A stretch of 64,000 nt of DNA from Siphlonurus alternatus (lineage: Eukaryota > Arthropoda > Insecta > Ephemeroptera > Siphlonuridae). The notes under the pieces are model-generated. The model was given only the letters and a program-made list of their open reading frames with translations, was not told the DNA's origin and did no database searches. Each line of letters begins with the position of its first letter. The stretch's first letter is position 1. Both the position numbers and the translations under genes were made by a program. Shown here one piece after another: positions 1 through 13,710 of this stretch. The stretch spans positions 18,395,533 through 18,459,532 of the forward strand of contig OX463783.1 in assembly GCA_949825025.1 (NCBI GenBank), in the 5' to 3' direction.

Positions 1-2091
1 TTTTTATTGGATAAATCCAATTTTATCATTATTAAATTCAGCTTACAAATAAATGAATATATATATATATATATATATCTTATAGTATATAACATATACA
101 CAAAAAAGCTTTCATTTCTGAAAATTTTGTCGCATTAATACAGTTATTTGTTATTTTAATGGTACATATCATTAATTAAACATTTCTACATCGAGATATT
201 GGTGGAAGTTACAAACAATCAACAATGCCACCAAAATAGCACTAATCCATAATAATCTAAATTAATATTTTATACGTGCTATATCTGACAGTGAGTTACT
301 ATTTTTAATTAATATTTACATGATTGTAATCTATTTTATGAAATAAACTATTAATTAAAAATAAAAATAATAATAATAAAATTAAATTTACATAAGACAT
401 TATTTTAAAATTGATTTTTAAAAAAAGTTTAAAAGTATTAAATGCCTTAAAAAAACATTTAATCTGGTGTGATAAAAACCAATGATAAAAAAATGTTGGA
501 TGATCCGATAAAAAAAAATCTTGACAAATGCTACATTAATGATTTTTATACATTTGCAATAGTGTATACATTAAAAGTTTATAGTTTTAACGATAGATGT
601 CTCTTTGCACATCCATATATTCTGCTGCCTCTAGTGAGAAAAAGCTGAACTAAAGCTGGAATGAAGGGTGGCGCCAAACACTGGCGCCTGTTGAAGCTTT
701 AATGCCGGCGCCAAGTATTCGATAAATCCCAGACACGCTCTTAGACTTTGTACAGTTTATACTGTGAACTTTTTTGTTGTTATTGACGCTTTGTTACACA
801 TAGTGTAACGTAGAACTTTACAAGAAAGTGAGATTGCTTTCATTTTTCATTTCAAATTAAATTGAAATTGAATCTTACTTTTTTTTTTCTTGAAATACAA
901 CGAAAAGTTACTGCTAGTAGTACATTTGGAACATCAAATCGTCTAACACACATAATAAAACATTGTATAGTTTCGTTTTACTACTTGCTTAAAGTCTTAC
1001 AACAAAATTTGTTTAATTATTTGAAATAATACGGTACAGTGTTATTTGTACTATGAATTAATTTTTTTCCATGCACAGACATGCAGTTTTGAATCAATTT
1101 CTCGATTTGCGTACACGTAGAATAAATAGAGGAAATCATACATATATATGGCACAGAAACATAATACAGTACAAGCTCACTTTATATGCAATGAAATAAA
1201 AATAATTTTCAATTCATAACCTAATAAAAAGAAACTGTTGTTTCGTATGAAAATTTAAAATTGAGGTAAAATATGAAATTTTAGCAAAAATAAACGTACA
1301 TAAATTTAATACAAATATTTTGAATCACTCCCCGAGATTAATTAAATATTTACAGCTGTTTCTGTCAATATTTGCATATTAAATTATTGTGCAACAACTG
1401 TAACCCTACCTTCAGCCGTATATACGTGTTTGTGTATTAATTATTTAATTGATAAACTATTGATCAGTGTTTTATGCCTGCAGCCAAACATATATTGGAA
1501 ATTATCGTGTACCGTACATGGTTAGAAACCAATATAGAATAGAAAATAAGCAATACGACTAAAATTAAAGTTAAAAATAATAACAGTTTCATTACAATAT
1601 GAATTCTAATAATTATAATTTAATTTATTTTTAAAAAAATGGAGGTGGAGAGATAAAAAAGAAATTGAATAAATAGAACACGGTAAATAAAAATCCATAA
1701 ATCCTATACCACAAAAACGCAACTTTTGAGATTTTTAAGTCTATGTGCTTAAATGAAGTAAAATAGTGAATAAAATTCTAAATAATTTATAACATTTTTA
1801 ATTATATATAGGATTATCTTCAAACTAGAAACTATACGGTATACAATTACATAAGAAATTACCGATAACTTATCAATAGTACCCACTTTGTCAAACATTT
1901 CTCCTTGAAGTTAGGCAAATTGTTCAGCATCTCAATGAAGCTGGTTGCATATGCAGCAGGGGCAAGGTTGCGATCTCACGACGAGATGATCACACAGATT
2001 AATTGGTTGAGTATACACCTCGGGACTGTAGGAACGTTACTCGTGCCTCATATGATGGGATATAATTAAAAAAAATATGAAGAATTATACA

Positions 2092-2535
2092 ATGTAGTAT
2101 CGACCTCAAAAATTTTTATTGTAGAAACGAAATTATGCAAAGTTATGCTACTCCGATTTATTTCAGATTTTTTAAAGGTCGGAAAGTATTGTCATTCAAA
2201 GTTCAATTTTGAACCCACGTCCCTTAAGCCGGTATTACCCGATAAAATTTTTCTGATTATTGTATACAATTTTTCCTTACAAGAAAATTTAATCTCCATA
2301 TATTTGTATTGAGAGGAAATTTTATTGCAAGAAAAAATTGTATACAATAATCAGAAAAATTGTATCGTGTAATACAGGCTTTAATTATAGTCCTATTCTT
2401 TTTATTAAGAAGTGACGCCTCTTTTGACGCTTCTCTCTGTACTTTCAATATTTTTTTTTTAAAATATAGTTCCGGGGCTCTAAAAAAAATCTGAAAAAAG
2501 AGGTAACATTTATTTGTACTGAGGTTCGTATGCGT
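2092..2535. mobile_element. Long-TIR MITE family B, copy 1, split by a family A element
   Basis: The left arm (GACCTCAAAAATTTTTATTG, TATGCTACTCCGATTT) ends at 2223. After the 154-bp family A insert the body resumes (CCTATTCTTTTTATTAAGAA, then the inverse arm). The right end is partly deleted. Confidence 0.75.
2227..2380. mobile_element. 154-bp Harbinger-like MITE (family A), copy 1, nested in family B
   Basis: Near-perfect hairpin from AGCCGGTATTAC to GTAATACAGGCT, with a TTA target duplication on each side (2224-2226 and 2381-2383). Long arms of the ATTGTATACAATAATCAG type. A 3-bp TWA duplication is the PIF/Harbinger signature. Confidence 0.8.
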
Positions 2536-4422
2536 TGGCAGATGCTTGAACAAATACGCATTTAAATTTACATTAAAATTGTGCTACTTAAATATAATAT
2601 TTTATAGCATATTACAATTTAATCTTATTATACTTGTTTAAAGTTAGCTTAAATTTAAGAACAGAGAAGTTTCTTCTTTTTATAGCACTAAAAACTATCA
2701 ACTTTAGAACATTAAAATTTATTTATATTATATTATAGAAAGTTTTAGGTATAATATATTATTTTGTTAATTAGTGTTAATGTAATACCAGTATTATCAC
2801 ATTGAATATTCTACTAATATATTTTGAGCTTTTAAACTGACGAGATAAAATTTATATTCGTGATACAAAACCGATTACACGTTGCTAAACTAAAAGCATC
2901 TTGTCTAGTTGTTAAGTGACTTGGCATTTACCAAGGTGTATTATAGACACAGGTGAGATGTTACGACATCTTGCGGTAAAACTTGGAATTACGATGGTGA
3001 TTATATCTGAGATATACTGCAGTTAAATCAATCCTCCTTCAGGAAGTAGCCGGAAGAAGTTTGTAGATATTCTGTTTGCAATTCAGGTTTGAAACTTTGC
3101 ACATAGATTTGCAGTAGAACTAATGAGTCCTAATGACCTAAGGTGTGAAATTGCAATGCTGAAATACGAATAGGAAGACCAGATATACTTTACACTTCCG
3201 GTTACTTCCGAAAATCATATAATGATGTCACATAAATTTGACTCTACAAATGTAATATTCAGGTATAGAAAGATGGTCGTTATTTATGAAATTAAGATAA
3301 GGAATTGAACTTAAGAGGAAAAAGGAAAGAGAGTTTGAGGTCCAGGTATTTAAAATCAGCCAAGAAAGTATGAGGGATGCATGGTATGGTAGTAAAATTT
3401 TAATATATTTTTAATATATCAACTAAAAAAGCACAACATTTTTATTTTTATTTTTTTAACTTTTCTTTTACATGAAAGTTGAAATTACTACTTGATTCGT
3501 AACAAGTATAAAATGAATGATGCATGTTTAATTTTTCTTTCTGTAAAATTTAATACACCCGCACAAATTATTTTTTACTTCAAAGCTTATAGAAGGATTT
3601 ATGACACTATTTTACAGCAAAAAGGGAAAAAATAAATTTAACTAAAAATTTAAACTTAAAAATAATAAAATTGTATAATAGTTTAACTATCTGATAATCA
3701 CATGTAGATACTTATTTTTATAACTATCAATTTTCTGTAATTTAAACAATGTTTATACACTTAAAATAATGACGTCATTGTAAGGTATTGAAATTGCACT
3801 ATAAAAGTTACCTTTCTTCTTAAATTTCCTTGTGCTGTAGGCGATGTTTAAAGATCAACAAAAAGCTCAAACTGCCAGTCCAGAGAGAAACTTGGTGAAA
3901 CCTTATAGGTGCTGCTTCTTTTTCTTGGTTGCCAAGCAACCAAAATTTTACTTTTTTTTTTCTCAACTTTTGACCTACCCTTCCCCTGGTGGCATGTTAT
4001 GTTATACTACTAATGTAAAAAAAATATCCATGCTTTATATGTAACTGTAATAACAGGAAACCAAAAGAATACAAGCAAAAGAAAACTTGTAACATTTTAA
4101 AGTAAACAACAAAGATAAACATAAATATTTATACACTTTGTACTTTGTAAATTGCTTTCTAGTTAATATTGTGATTTTATCAACAAAAACTTGTTGCTCC
4201 TTTGTTTTAAGATTATTATTCTAAATGTGTTTATAAAAAAAATTATAAAACATATTTTTAAACTACTGCAACTAATGTGAATAATTAAGATAATAAAATA
4301 TTTATGAGGCACAGAAAATATTCACTGTTAATTTCAAGACCAAAAAATTTAAATTATTTAATTTTTATTGGTATGTAAAATTTTATTTTTGGCGTACGTC
4401 ATATTTGTTTTGTTTTGTTTCG

Positions 4423-4454
<32 letters not shown>

Positions 4455-4634
4455 GATCAATGGACTTGCCACTGACCAAATTCTTAGTACATTTACATTT
4501 AATACGTTAAACTGCATTTTATTATATTATAGATATAATATATTATAAATATATTATAATAAATATAATAATACGTTTCTTACTTAATAAATAGAACGGA
4601 ATCTCATCTAGTTGTGAAGTCAGTCCTATAATCG

Positions 4635-4667
<33 letters not shown>

Positions 4668-5891
4668 CAGTCTACCTGATTTTTTTTTACTATACAATAT
4701 ATTATGAATATAGTATCAAAAATATAATGTATATTTACTTATGTAAGTTATGTATATACATTTTGAATACCAGATATTGTATTTGATTTAGTAGTGGTAT
4801 TTGGCACCAAATTTTCTTTATACTTATGCTGTTAATTTATTTTTGAATAGCTCTTTATATAAAATGTATTTATTTGTTAATATTCGTTATTGAGTTTTTC
4901 ATTGCCATTGGGCTTTCTATCTCCTACTCTCACAGTTGCAAAATAATTCTTAATAATGATTTTCTATTTCTGCTTTACGTAGAATTTTGTTCGTAGATAT
5001 TACGTAAAAATATATACGAACAAAAATGAGTCATTATAAAATGTACTGGAAATATAATGAAAATGTTTTCTTGTGCTCTTTTATCATTGTTTATTAGGAA
5101 AAAAACTAAGTAGCTACAGTAAATTTATTTTCCATACGAATTACCTTTTTCTTACTAAGGTAAAATATTTTTTATTACAACATAAATATTAACGTAATAT
5201 AATAAAGAAAATAAGGTAATTAAATAGTAGCTTTAATAAATTCTAATTATTCCGTACTTTGTATATCATATTTTAAATATAAATTTAAAAAGTTAATTTC
5301 CTTTTTTATGTATATATTAAAATAAATATTTTCTAATTAACGTTCTTTTATAAGGAAAATTCTTAAGCTTTAAAAACTTTTTTTTTATCTTTTTTTATTT
5401 ACAGTATTATATATAATAATATATATATTATTATACAGTATAATTATATATAATATACATGTAAATATTTAATTTTCGAATACTTTTGGCAAAATAATGA
5501 TGGAAAATAAAATTTCATGCAATTGTGCAATGTTATAAAAATTATAAATTTAATAAATTTTTTTTCTTGCATCCTTTAATTCTCATAAAATTTCACTTAT
5601 AAACAAAATCTGTACAGTACACAAAATAATCAACAAAAATTCTGATCTGGATGGTTGAATTTGTTTACTTTTTGCTATAACAACAATATAAATTTACAAT
5701 TAGTCTGTTGCACTCAAATCAATGTAAATAAACTCCTGCAGTATGTTTACGTTTTACTGTATAATCAAAACTAGTACTCATGTATTTTACCCTGCTGATA
5801 AAGTCTCGGAGGGGTGTCAACAATATTTTCTTAGACTGAGGACCAAATGTGGTTCCAGTCGGGACAGAGTGGCTAGGGTTGATGGAAAAGT

Positions 5892-6239
5892 TAAAGGTAT
5901 ACAGGCCTCAAATTACAAATTAGACAGACATTAAGTGTTGCTCGAGTTTATAATCAACATTCGTATTATTTTTACCTGCGCGCGGTGCGACCATCCGAAG
6001 TCGCGCTGTAAAGAAAGTCCTTGCTGACGTCACAACTCACAGCTAGCACCGATTAGCATTGAGTTGTGACGTCATCAAGGACTTCGTGACGTCATCAAGG
6101 ACTAAATTTCTTACTTTGAACTGCGACTTCGCACAGATGCATCACGCGTGGAAAAAAATGATGCGAATGTTGATTATATACTCTAAACCCACTTGGAGAC
6201 TGTCTAATTTGTATTTTGAGGCCTGTATGCCTTTAATAG
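5892..6239. repeat. Large imperfect palindrome with TGACGTCA sites
   Basis: The left arm (ATACAGGCCTCAAATTACAA, TTATAATCAACATTCG, TGACGTCACAACTCA) is repeated in reverse on the right (TGAGTTGTGACGTCATCAAG, CGAATGTTGATTATATA, TTTGAGGCCTGTATGCC). A 19-bp block, GTGACGTCATCAAGGACTT, is duplicated near the centre (from about 6067 and 6086). It looks like a MITE; the ends are not resolved. Confidence 0.7.
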
Positions 6240-7284
6240 TTACTGAGATACCAAAGAAATTGAAATTGAGTGCCTGACCGCACTTCTTGAATCGACAAGT
6301 ATAATAAGAATACCGAGACTCTGCATTAGACAATGAAGGGGTCATTCACAAAGAACTTAGCATAGATTTTAACCCAAGAATTTTTAGTACGAAAAATTTA
6401 TATCATATCGAGTACTAAATGTAGTACTAAATATCATGGTGTCAAAAATTTGTGAGATAAAATCTGTGCTAAGTCCTTTAAAAATACCTCCTAAATATTT
6501 GGAATTTTTGTTTATACTTTTTGATTCGCATTTTAATATAATCATATTATGCACACATGCATACAAAATATACGCATGAAATATCATTTTCTGATGTTTT
6601 TCCTACTAAAATTAAGTGAAATAGCGATGGTAAATAAAATTTATGACCGTATAATGGTATAAAAATTATAAATTTAATATATTCTTTTGAACATAAAAAA
6701 ACTTTTACATAAATGAAATTAAATGACTGAATTTTTTTATTTAGTATGTTAAAGTCTTTGATTTTTTTTTTCTTATATTTTTTTAGATGCTGTTGCTTTG
6801 CTCCTGTTGATCTTTATTTTAAGCTTCACTGAATTCTATAACAAGCTTTTTTAACCTAGCGTTTTTCTTCTTTGACCAACATGGGCTATCCATATTTTTT
6901 TATCTCCTCCTTTTCTCTCTTTATTTTTTATTTTTTTCTTTAGCTTCTCTTTTAGAAGTAAAACTTTTCTTTTGTATCTCTAAATGTCAGATCTTTTGAA
7001 ATCGTATCAATGCTACAATACCAGATTCAATACGACACTTACCTGCAATCATAACATAAATATTTTCACATTTTTTTTAAACATCGATTTGATTTCTATT
7101 TTTATAAAAAAAGGATTCAATACAGAATTCAATATTTTATTAAAGCTTGTCTATATACTTTTAAAATTTCTATATTAATAAATTTATCATTCCTGGATGA
7201 CTTCATGTAGCCAGAAAGCATTTCTTTATTACTTTAATATAGAAGATTATGATAAATACAAAAATATAAATATATGTATAGTTA

Positions 7285-7413
7285 TGTACAGTCGTCACCT
7301 CAGAAAATTTCCCTTTGCGGCCTTTTAAATCAGCACGTCTCGTAAGAATAACATCAGAACATTGTGATTAACAAAGCTGTAAGTGGGAAATTTTCCAAGG
7401 CAACGAGTGTACA
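7285..7413. mobile_element. TIR element family I, copy 1
   Basis: Inverted ends TGTACAGTCGTCACCTCAG and CAAGGCAACGAGTGTACA. The interior contains AAAATTTCCC, GCGGCC and AAAGCTGTAAGTGGGAAATT. Confidence 0.65.
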
Positions 7414-7507
7414 ACTTGTGTATACCTCTTAATTGCATTCTGTAATTCTGCATCAGAGTCATACATTAGTATCTTTGATCAATCTGACGCTCCCAAAACT
7501 ATACAAT

Positions 7508-7535
7508 AGGCAAATGCTGGGATAGATTGCAAAGT
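7508..7535 (+). mobile_element. SINE body scrap
   Basis: AGGCAAATGCTGGGATAGAT and the following TGCAAAG match the body of the minus-strand SINE at 34.43 kb. Confidence 0.5.
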
Positions 7536-7614
7536 CATTTCAGTTGCTCCTTTTCTATCGCAAAAATCAATGTATTTTCATGTCAAGAAGCATACATTTA
7601 TACAAGACACCTTG

Positions 7615-7724
7615 AACTTTACACCTGCTCTGTTTGTGGGCGATGTCAGTCTACGAAGGTATGGTGAACTTTGAACTTCTCTGGGCTTCTTACGTTATTC
7701 AAAATTGTAAATCTGCATCTCTTA
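7615..7724 (+). repeat. Dispersed repeat L, copy 2
   Basis: CCTGCTCTGTTTGTGGGCGA, GTCAGTCTACGAAGGTATGG and TGAACTT, ending AATCTGCATCTCTTA, which is where the Harbinger-like element at 7725 begins. Confidence 0.55.
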
Positions 7725-7920
7725 AGGTGGATTTACATGAGCAATTTCCAGCCTGCGACGCGGCGCGAATACTTGCTGTAACATCCAATGGTGGCCATAT
7801 TAAAAAAAGAGCATCCTTAATTAACATGATATTCGCTACCGCAACCTGGCGAATTCGCTCGCCGTATAGGATTTTACAGATTTCACGTCAAAATCACTTG
7901 TCGCTCATGGAAATCCACCT
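7725..7920. mobile_element. 196-bp Harbinger-like MITE, distinct subfamily
   Basis: Inverted ends AGGTGGATTTACATGAGC and GCTCATGGAAATCCACCT, flanked by TTA (7722-7724 and 7921-7923). The interior is GC-richer (GCGACGCGGCGCGAAT). The chance frame at 7634-7924 overlaps it and is not a gene. Confidence 0.75.
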
Positions 7921-9329
7921 TTAGTTTCTTAGAGCTGCAGAGCCAGCAAATGAGGCAGGAGTTCATGCTCTCCCGAGGTGTAAAATTATAATCAACTCTT
8001 TTACTAGTTCTTTGCTTGAATAAAATTACATATATATTATATAAATGAAGGTAAAGATGCTGTAGGTTAGTATACAAATAAAGTCATAAAAAAGAATACC
8101 GATCATTTAAATTTCTTCTGCCGGTTACTTATAAATGTTAAAAAGAAATTCAGAATTAAAAGATTTAAATATTTTAAAATATTTAACTAATTACAATAGT
8201 ACACTGTCTAAGGTTAATCTAATACACAATTTTTTGAATATGAAATATTAGCTTTCATTAAGCAGTATAAGCAACTAGTCATATAATATATAGAAGTGTC
8301 TTTTCCTTAAAGTTGATTTAGAAATAAGTCTTAAAGTTCATTATTTATTAATAAAACATTGAAAAGAATATTTGTATACTAACATATATATCTCATCTTT
8401 ACCATATTCTTAATCATATTAAATGTAGTTTTATTCAATCAAAAAACTAGTATAGTATATACTGTTTGTTAATGCTGTTAATTAATAGTCATTAGAACAT
8501 TTTCATAAAAAAAAATCAATATTGTGTATCATCACTAAAATTAATTATATATAATTAATTTTTGTGCGTATGTTTATGTTGAATATATTATAATGAATAA
8601 AATTTACTTTTAACAGTTTTCTGTGGTATTGTATCAGGTTTCATATAATGAAAAAAAAAAGCAAATATTATATTTAAAAATGTTATTAAAATTATTGTTG
8701 TCAACAAAATATAGTAATTAAAATTCCAGGAAAACTATTTTTCATTACGTGATTTTATTTTCATTTAATAATGACAAAAAAAAATTATTAATTCAAAACA
8801 TTGTCAAATATTATATATTATTTCCAAGTCAATTTTTTTTTATCAAAAAATTCATTAAAATAAAACCAATAGGTCATATATAATATGTACATTCTTGTAC
8901 GGTAAATATACACAAAATAATGTTTGTGAATTTCGCACGTATTTTGTTTTGAAATTACGACAGGAACGTGTCACACTAGAAAGTTTGAGAATTATTTTGG
9001 AATTTGCATATTTGTCACATTTCAATATTATTAACGACAGGTTTAGTTTCGAGTTCTACATCGATAACCTGTGGTGAGTTGTTTTCACCCTCCTCCCCTA
9101 CTTTTCTCTCCTCTACATAAGCACATGAATATTTATCATAACTAATTAAATAAGGTCTAGACAGTCCACCATTGGGACTTGTCTTGTTTAGAATAATGTT
9201 AGACATTTTAAGTATACACAGCAAAATTATTACTTTAGTATTCAGTTCTTTAAATAAATAAAAATACATTAAAATAATGGATAACAGGAATGAATTTTTA
9301 ATAAATTTCTGGAACTTGAGTTAAATTAG

Positions 9330-9410
9330 GTATTGTCATTTTTATTTTCATAATTTTTAAAATAGTGCTGTTAAACACTGTGACGTCATAGTTATGCAAA
9401 TATTTAACAC
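9330..9410 (-). repeat. Dispersed repeat J, third copy
   Basis: TATTGTCATTTTTATTTTCA followed by AGTGCTGTTAAACACTGTGA and CGTCATAGTTATGC matches the repeat at 40955. Confidence 0.55.
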
Positions 9411-11269
9411 AGGAAAATACGATTTACATCCTAGCGTTTTTCCTTTCAATTTTGAGGAGGATACATAAAAAAAAATATAAGAAAAATTTGCTATACATAA
9501 TACTGTATTATAACTCAGAGTGCTGTATCCAAATAAATGTGTAAAGAAAAATGCATACAGTAGGTTGTTTATTGTTTAAAATGAAAAAAATATATGATTC
9601 AATTTGAATATAAAGAGATCAGAAATTTTAATCAGATATGTTACCATTAAATTTTAAATAAACTGTGTTATAGCTATATAATGGATCCGATCTTCCCGAG
9701 TTAAATTATAACATCTCTCTTTGTCTTTTTTAATTCGTATTCATCTTCCAATTTATGATTTCAGATTAAAAAAAATAGTAATAATACGCCGTGAAACTTT
9801 ATTAATGTGAAAATTGCGTTTCCAGTAAATCCTCGTTTTTAGAGACGATGTTATAAGATATTTTAATTATTTTAAAGTAAAAATACATCAAAAGATTAGT
9901 TTTTTAACGAATTGAGGATAACAAATTTCAACTTGAGAATATTTAACTTTAACAACTTAGCTAATGATGTCAGCACTTTCAGATCAACATCATGATAATA
10001 ATTATATTCTGTTTTAAGTGCTTTGATTGATACACTTTAGTGAAACATCTTGTACGATCTGTGATCAGGACTCCTATCTTAATTACACGTGGCAAAGTTC
10101 TCAAGTCTTATCTCTTGCCCAGCATCTTTGAGTTTCGAGCTTTGTTTACTTCCGACTGGAGATCGGGAAATATCAGCTGTTTGAGAGAGATTGAGAGAGA
10201 GGAGCGGGGGGGGGGGGGGGGGTCATTTTTTTTGTGAAGTGATGATCCATGGCTAAAAAAAAAGCTCATTCAAATTTTCTTAAGGTGTTTTCGTATTAAC
10301 TTATGAAAGTTAATGTGAAAGTGCAAAAAAAAAAAATCATATATACTGTTTTTCCTGTTACGCTTTCTGCAATTGTAGTATCTAGTAGTCGTATGCATTT
10401 CGTGCATTTTGAATATGATTATGTATTAATTTTTACATATATTTTTATATAATAATATATATTACATATTACATGACATCTTAAAAATGTGGAAGGGAGG
10501 AGGAGTGAAAAGAATAACTAGTGACACTGATTATTCAAAATATACCAAAGATGGTGATTCCCCGATTCCCCCCACTCTTTTAATCAGATTTATTTTTTCT
10601 ACCTTCATCTGGATTATTTAAAACTAATTCTAATAACGTTAATGTTATTTTATTATAATAGACAATAAAATTAATTGAAACACAAAAAACATTATATAAG
10701 TAATTGAAATAGTCAATTAATATTTTTTGTGTGATTTATATAAACATAATATATATACATTACTAGAGTAAAAATAATAATTATATCCGTCCATACTGTT
10801 GTAGATATATAGTCTTTCAAATAATTTAATAAAAAATTCAGCGGAATACCACATTATTTTTTTATTTTATAATAAATCAAATTATTAATAATGACGTCAT
10901 TTATTACTTTTTAAAAGTTACATTATAAAATAAATTTACTTTTAAGTTTTATAATATACTTTTTTCTCTAAGTAAAAGTTTACTTTGTGGTTTCAAATAC
11001 AAAATATACACCGGAAATTTTGTAGAAGCCTTGAAACTTACACGTCATCCGTTCTAATTAAACGTAGGGAGAACCACGACGGGATATTGGAGAGAGAGGC
11101 GACAGGTAAGGATACAAGAGAGAGGAAATGGAGAGTGAGAACAAGACAGAGTGAAGTGAGAGAGAGGAAATACAGGCAAGAGTGAGAGAGAAGGAAAAAA
11201 AAGAGTATATACAGAATATACAGAGAGTTATATCAGGAATGAGGTAAAAGCAACAGCGCAGTGGCAAAG

Positions 11270-11271
<2 letters not shown>

Positions 11272-11320
<49 letters not shown>
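11272..11320 (+). repeat. (GA)n microsatellite
   Basis: About 24 uninterrupted GA units within a longer GA-rich purine tract (about 11085-11320). Confidence 0.95.
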
Positions 11321-11323
<3 letters not shown>

Positions 11324-13316
11324 AAGTAGTATCAGGTGTGAAAGAGATTTATAGCAGCCAATATCAATTAAAACATGGCGGGTGGGCGACAGCCTCGTCT
11401 CACAAGCAAGCAAGGGTAAACACTCGCTTGTTTTACACACTACAATGGAAAGGTTACACCAAAAGACCAAACATCAAACACTTTTTGACATGCATAGTTC
11501 TCCTTTTTTTTATATACAAGTATACATCCTGTCTAACTTTTTTATTCTGTTTATTCCATAGAGTTATAGATATCCTGTTAGTACATTTTATCCGCGCGTA
11601 GTCATAGAAACTAATCAACTGTTATTTTATTTATGTAACATGATTTAGCATTTTCAATTTAAAATGAAAAGTATATATTTTGATATTTAAACAAGAGTGC
11701 TTTTTTAGAAAAGAAATTGTTTTTATTTTGTTCTAGAGCGTATTATCATGTTTTTTTGTTGTTGTTATTTTAGCAACAAATTGAAAGTGCAAATACGTGT
11801 TTATGAACATTTGATATTATGGAAATTATCATAAATAAAATAATATTTGTTATAGGTTTTTATAACGTAAAATGACTAAAAGCACATGCTTAATTACTTG
11901 CTAAAAAGATTGTATCTTGGATTTATTGTAGGTATCTTGGTGGGTGGGGTATCTTGATACTGCATGCCAATCGTTAAAGCTTATTTTTTAGCCGCCATTA
12001 CGGTTTTTTGTCCTGAATATTAGGCAACCCACCTTACTTCAAATCATTAAGGCAACGTCTGGCCAGCGATAAGGTATCACACAGCAAATGCAGATAAAAG
12101 CTTGCATAGAAATTAGTCTACATTTGAATCAACGTTTTTAAACTAAATTTTTTTACACATCTCGATTTGAATCAGTAGACGCAAATCAACTCAATTATTG
12201 TAGAAAACAGCTTAGGAAAGCTTGAATTTTACTACAAGAACTGAATCAATGGAGCTCAAAAGACATAGAGATGCTGATTTACGGGACAGGTAAATAATGC
12301 ATACAACGTACTATCTAAAAAACAGTTTTTGCTAAGTTGGATCCACGAAGAGCTGTGGGAAGTAAAATTGAACACTTGTGATAAGTATCCTAATACAACA
12401 GGGTTCAAGGGTTCAGTTGAGAGTAAAAAAAAAGTTCGCCACTCTTCCATAAACTCCCCCCCCCCCTCCAATAAAGCAACCATTTGATGTTGATGTATTA
12501 AAAGAAAGAGAGATTTTGTAACGATTTCTGTAATTATTTCTGTCAATTATAACTAAAAATGCAAGTATCCGTCTACTTTACATTCAAATTTCTTACATTA
12601 TAATATATATACGTTAATGGTTTAATCTTCTCTAGTATTCATTAATTTAAAAACTAAATTAATTAACAAATAAATTAAGATATATTATAAAGCATAAAAA
12701 GGTTTTACTATATAGAAGTATAATACATTTATTTTTATTATCTTTTCTATTAAGAAAATTTAATAAAAAGGTGTGTAATACGTTACGAAATTTTTAATTG
12801 AAATGTTTATATTCCTCTATAGCTATAACTTTTTATCAACGTGCTGCAAAGTTTATGAACGTGCTAAATGTGACCAACACCGGTATATACTTTTACGACG
12901 CAATTCTCGATTTATCTTCTATATTAAATGTTTTATTCTTACACAAACAAAATATTATTGTTCTTCATGATCATGGTTGACCTACTTTTAAAAAATGCAA
13001 CACAAAATTTCTAAATTTAGTTTCTTAAAAAGACGTAGTCTAATAGGTTTTCGTTAATAAACAGTCATTAATATTTTAATGTTTTCTTTTATTTATTAAT
13101 ATTCATAATTATAAAAATGCCAGATCCAAAAGCAGACATTTGCAATGAGATAAGAGCTATTTTCTTAACTCTAAACGTTGAAAGTGACCTTTATTGCAAA
13201 TATATTTAAAATTAATACAGAAACAATAAATTATTGTTGAAATTCTTTTATTGTGTACTAATGTTTTCTATGTTAAAAAATAACTGCGATGCAATAACTG
13301 ACCTTACTTCATGAAA

Positions 13317-13425
13317 CAGAGAGGTTATTCACAAAATAGTTAACCGTGGTTATCGCCAGCCTAATTTTAATGATACTCTAAACTTGGTTAGTAAGAGACC
13401 TTCGTGAATTGGTCCCACTCATGTC
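13317..13425. mobile_element. Decayed hairpin MITE (ATTCACNAA type)
   Basis: GGTTATTCACAAAATAGTTA to CCTTCGTGAATTGGTCC. The central GCCAGCCTAATTTTAATGA matches the element at 22618. Confidence 0.55.
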
Positions 13426-13503
13426 ACTCACATTAAAATTCTTTGTAGAACATGATTAAACTTTAAATATAATAAAACAGCATTGAAAAAATTTGCAATG
13501 TTA

Positions 13504-13645
13504 AACCGGTATTACACGACACAATTTTTCTAACTATTGCATGCAATTTTTCCTTACCAGAAAACTGGAACTCCATTTGTTTGTATGGAGATGAAATTTT
13601 CTTGTAATGAAAAATTGTATGCAAAATTGTATCGTGTAATACAGA
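13504..13645. mobile_element. Family A MITE, copy 2
   Basis: ACCGGTATTACACGACACAA to TTGTATCGTGTAATACAGAT, with TTA at the left. The right terminus is decayed and the copy shortened. Confidence 0.75.
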
Positions 13646-13710
13646 TTTTGGTTGTTTGTTTTCCATTTCATGTATTTTTTTATTAATTGTGATATTTTTG
13701 TTAATTTTGT

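Noticed and set aside
2257..2553. 98-codon minus-strand frame (also 13534-13764, 38860-39177 and 45224-45406)
   Set aside because: They run through family A and B MITEs and share peptide fragments only because the elements are copies of each other.
7634..7924. 96-codon plus-strand frame
   Set aside because: It runs through repeat L and a TTA-flanked MITE, with no recognisable domain.
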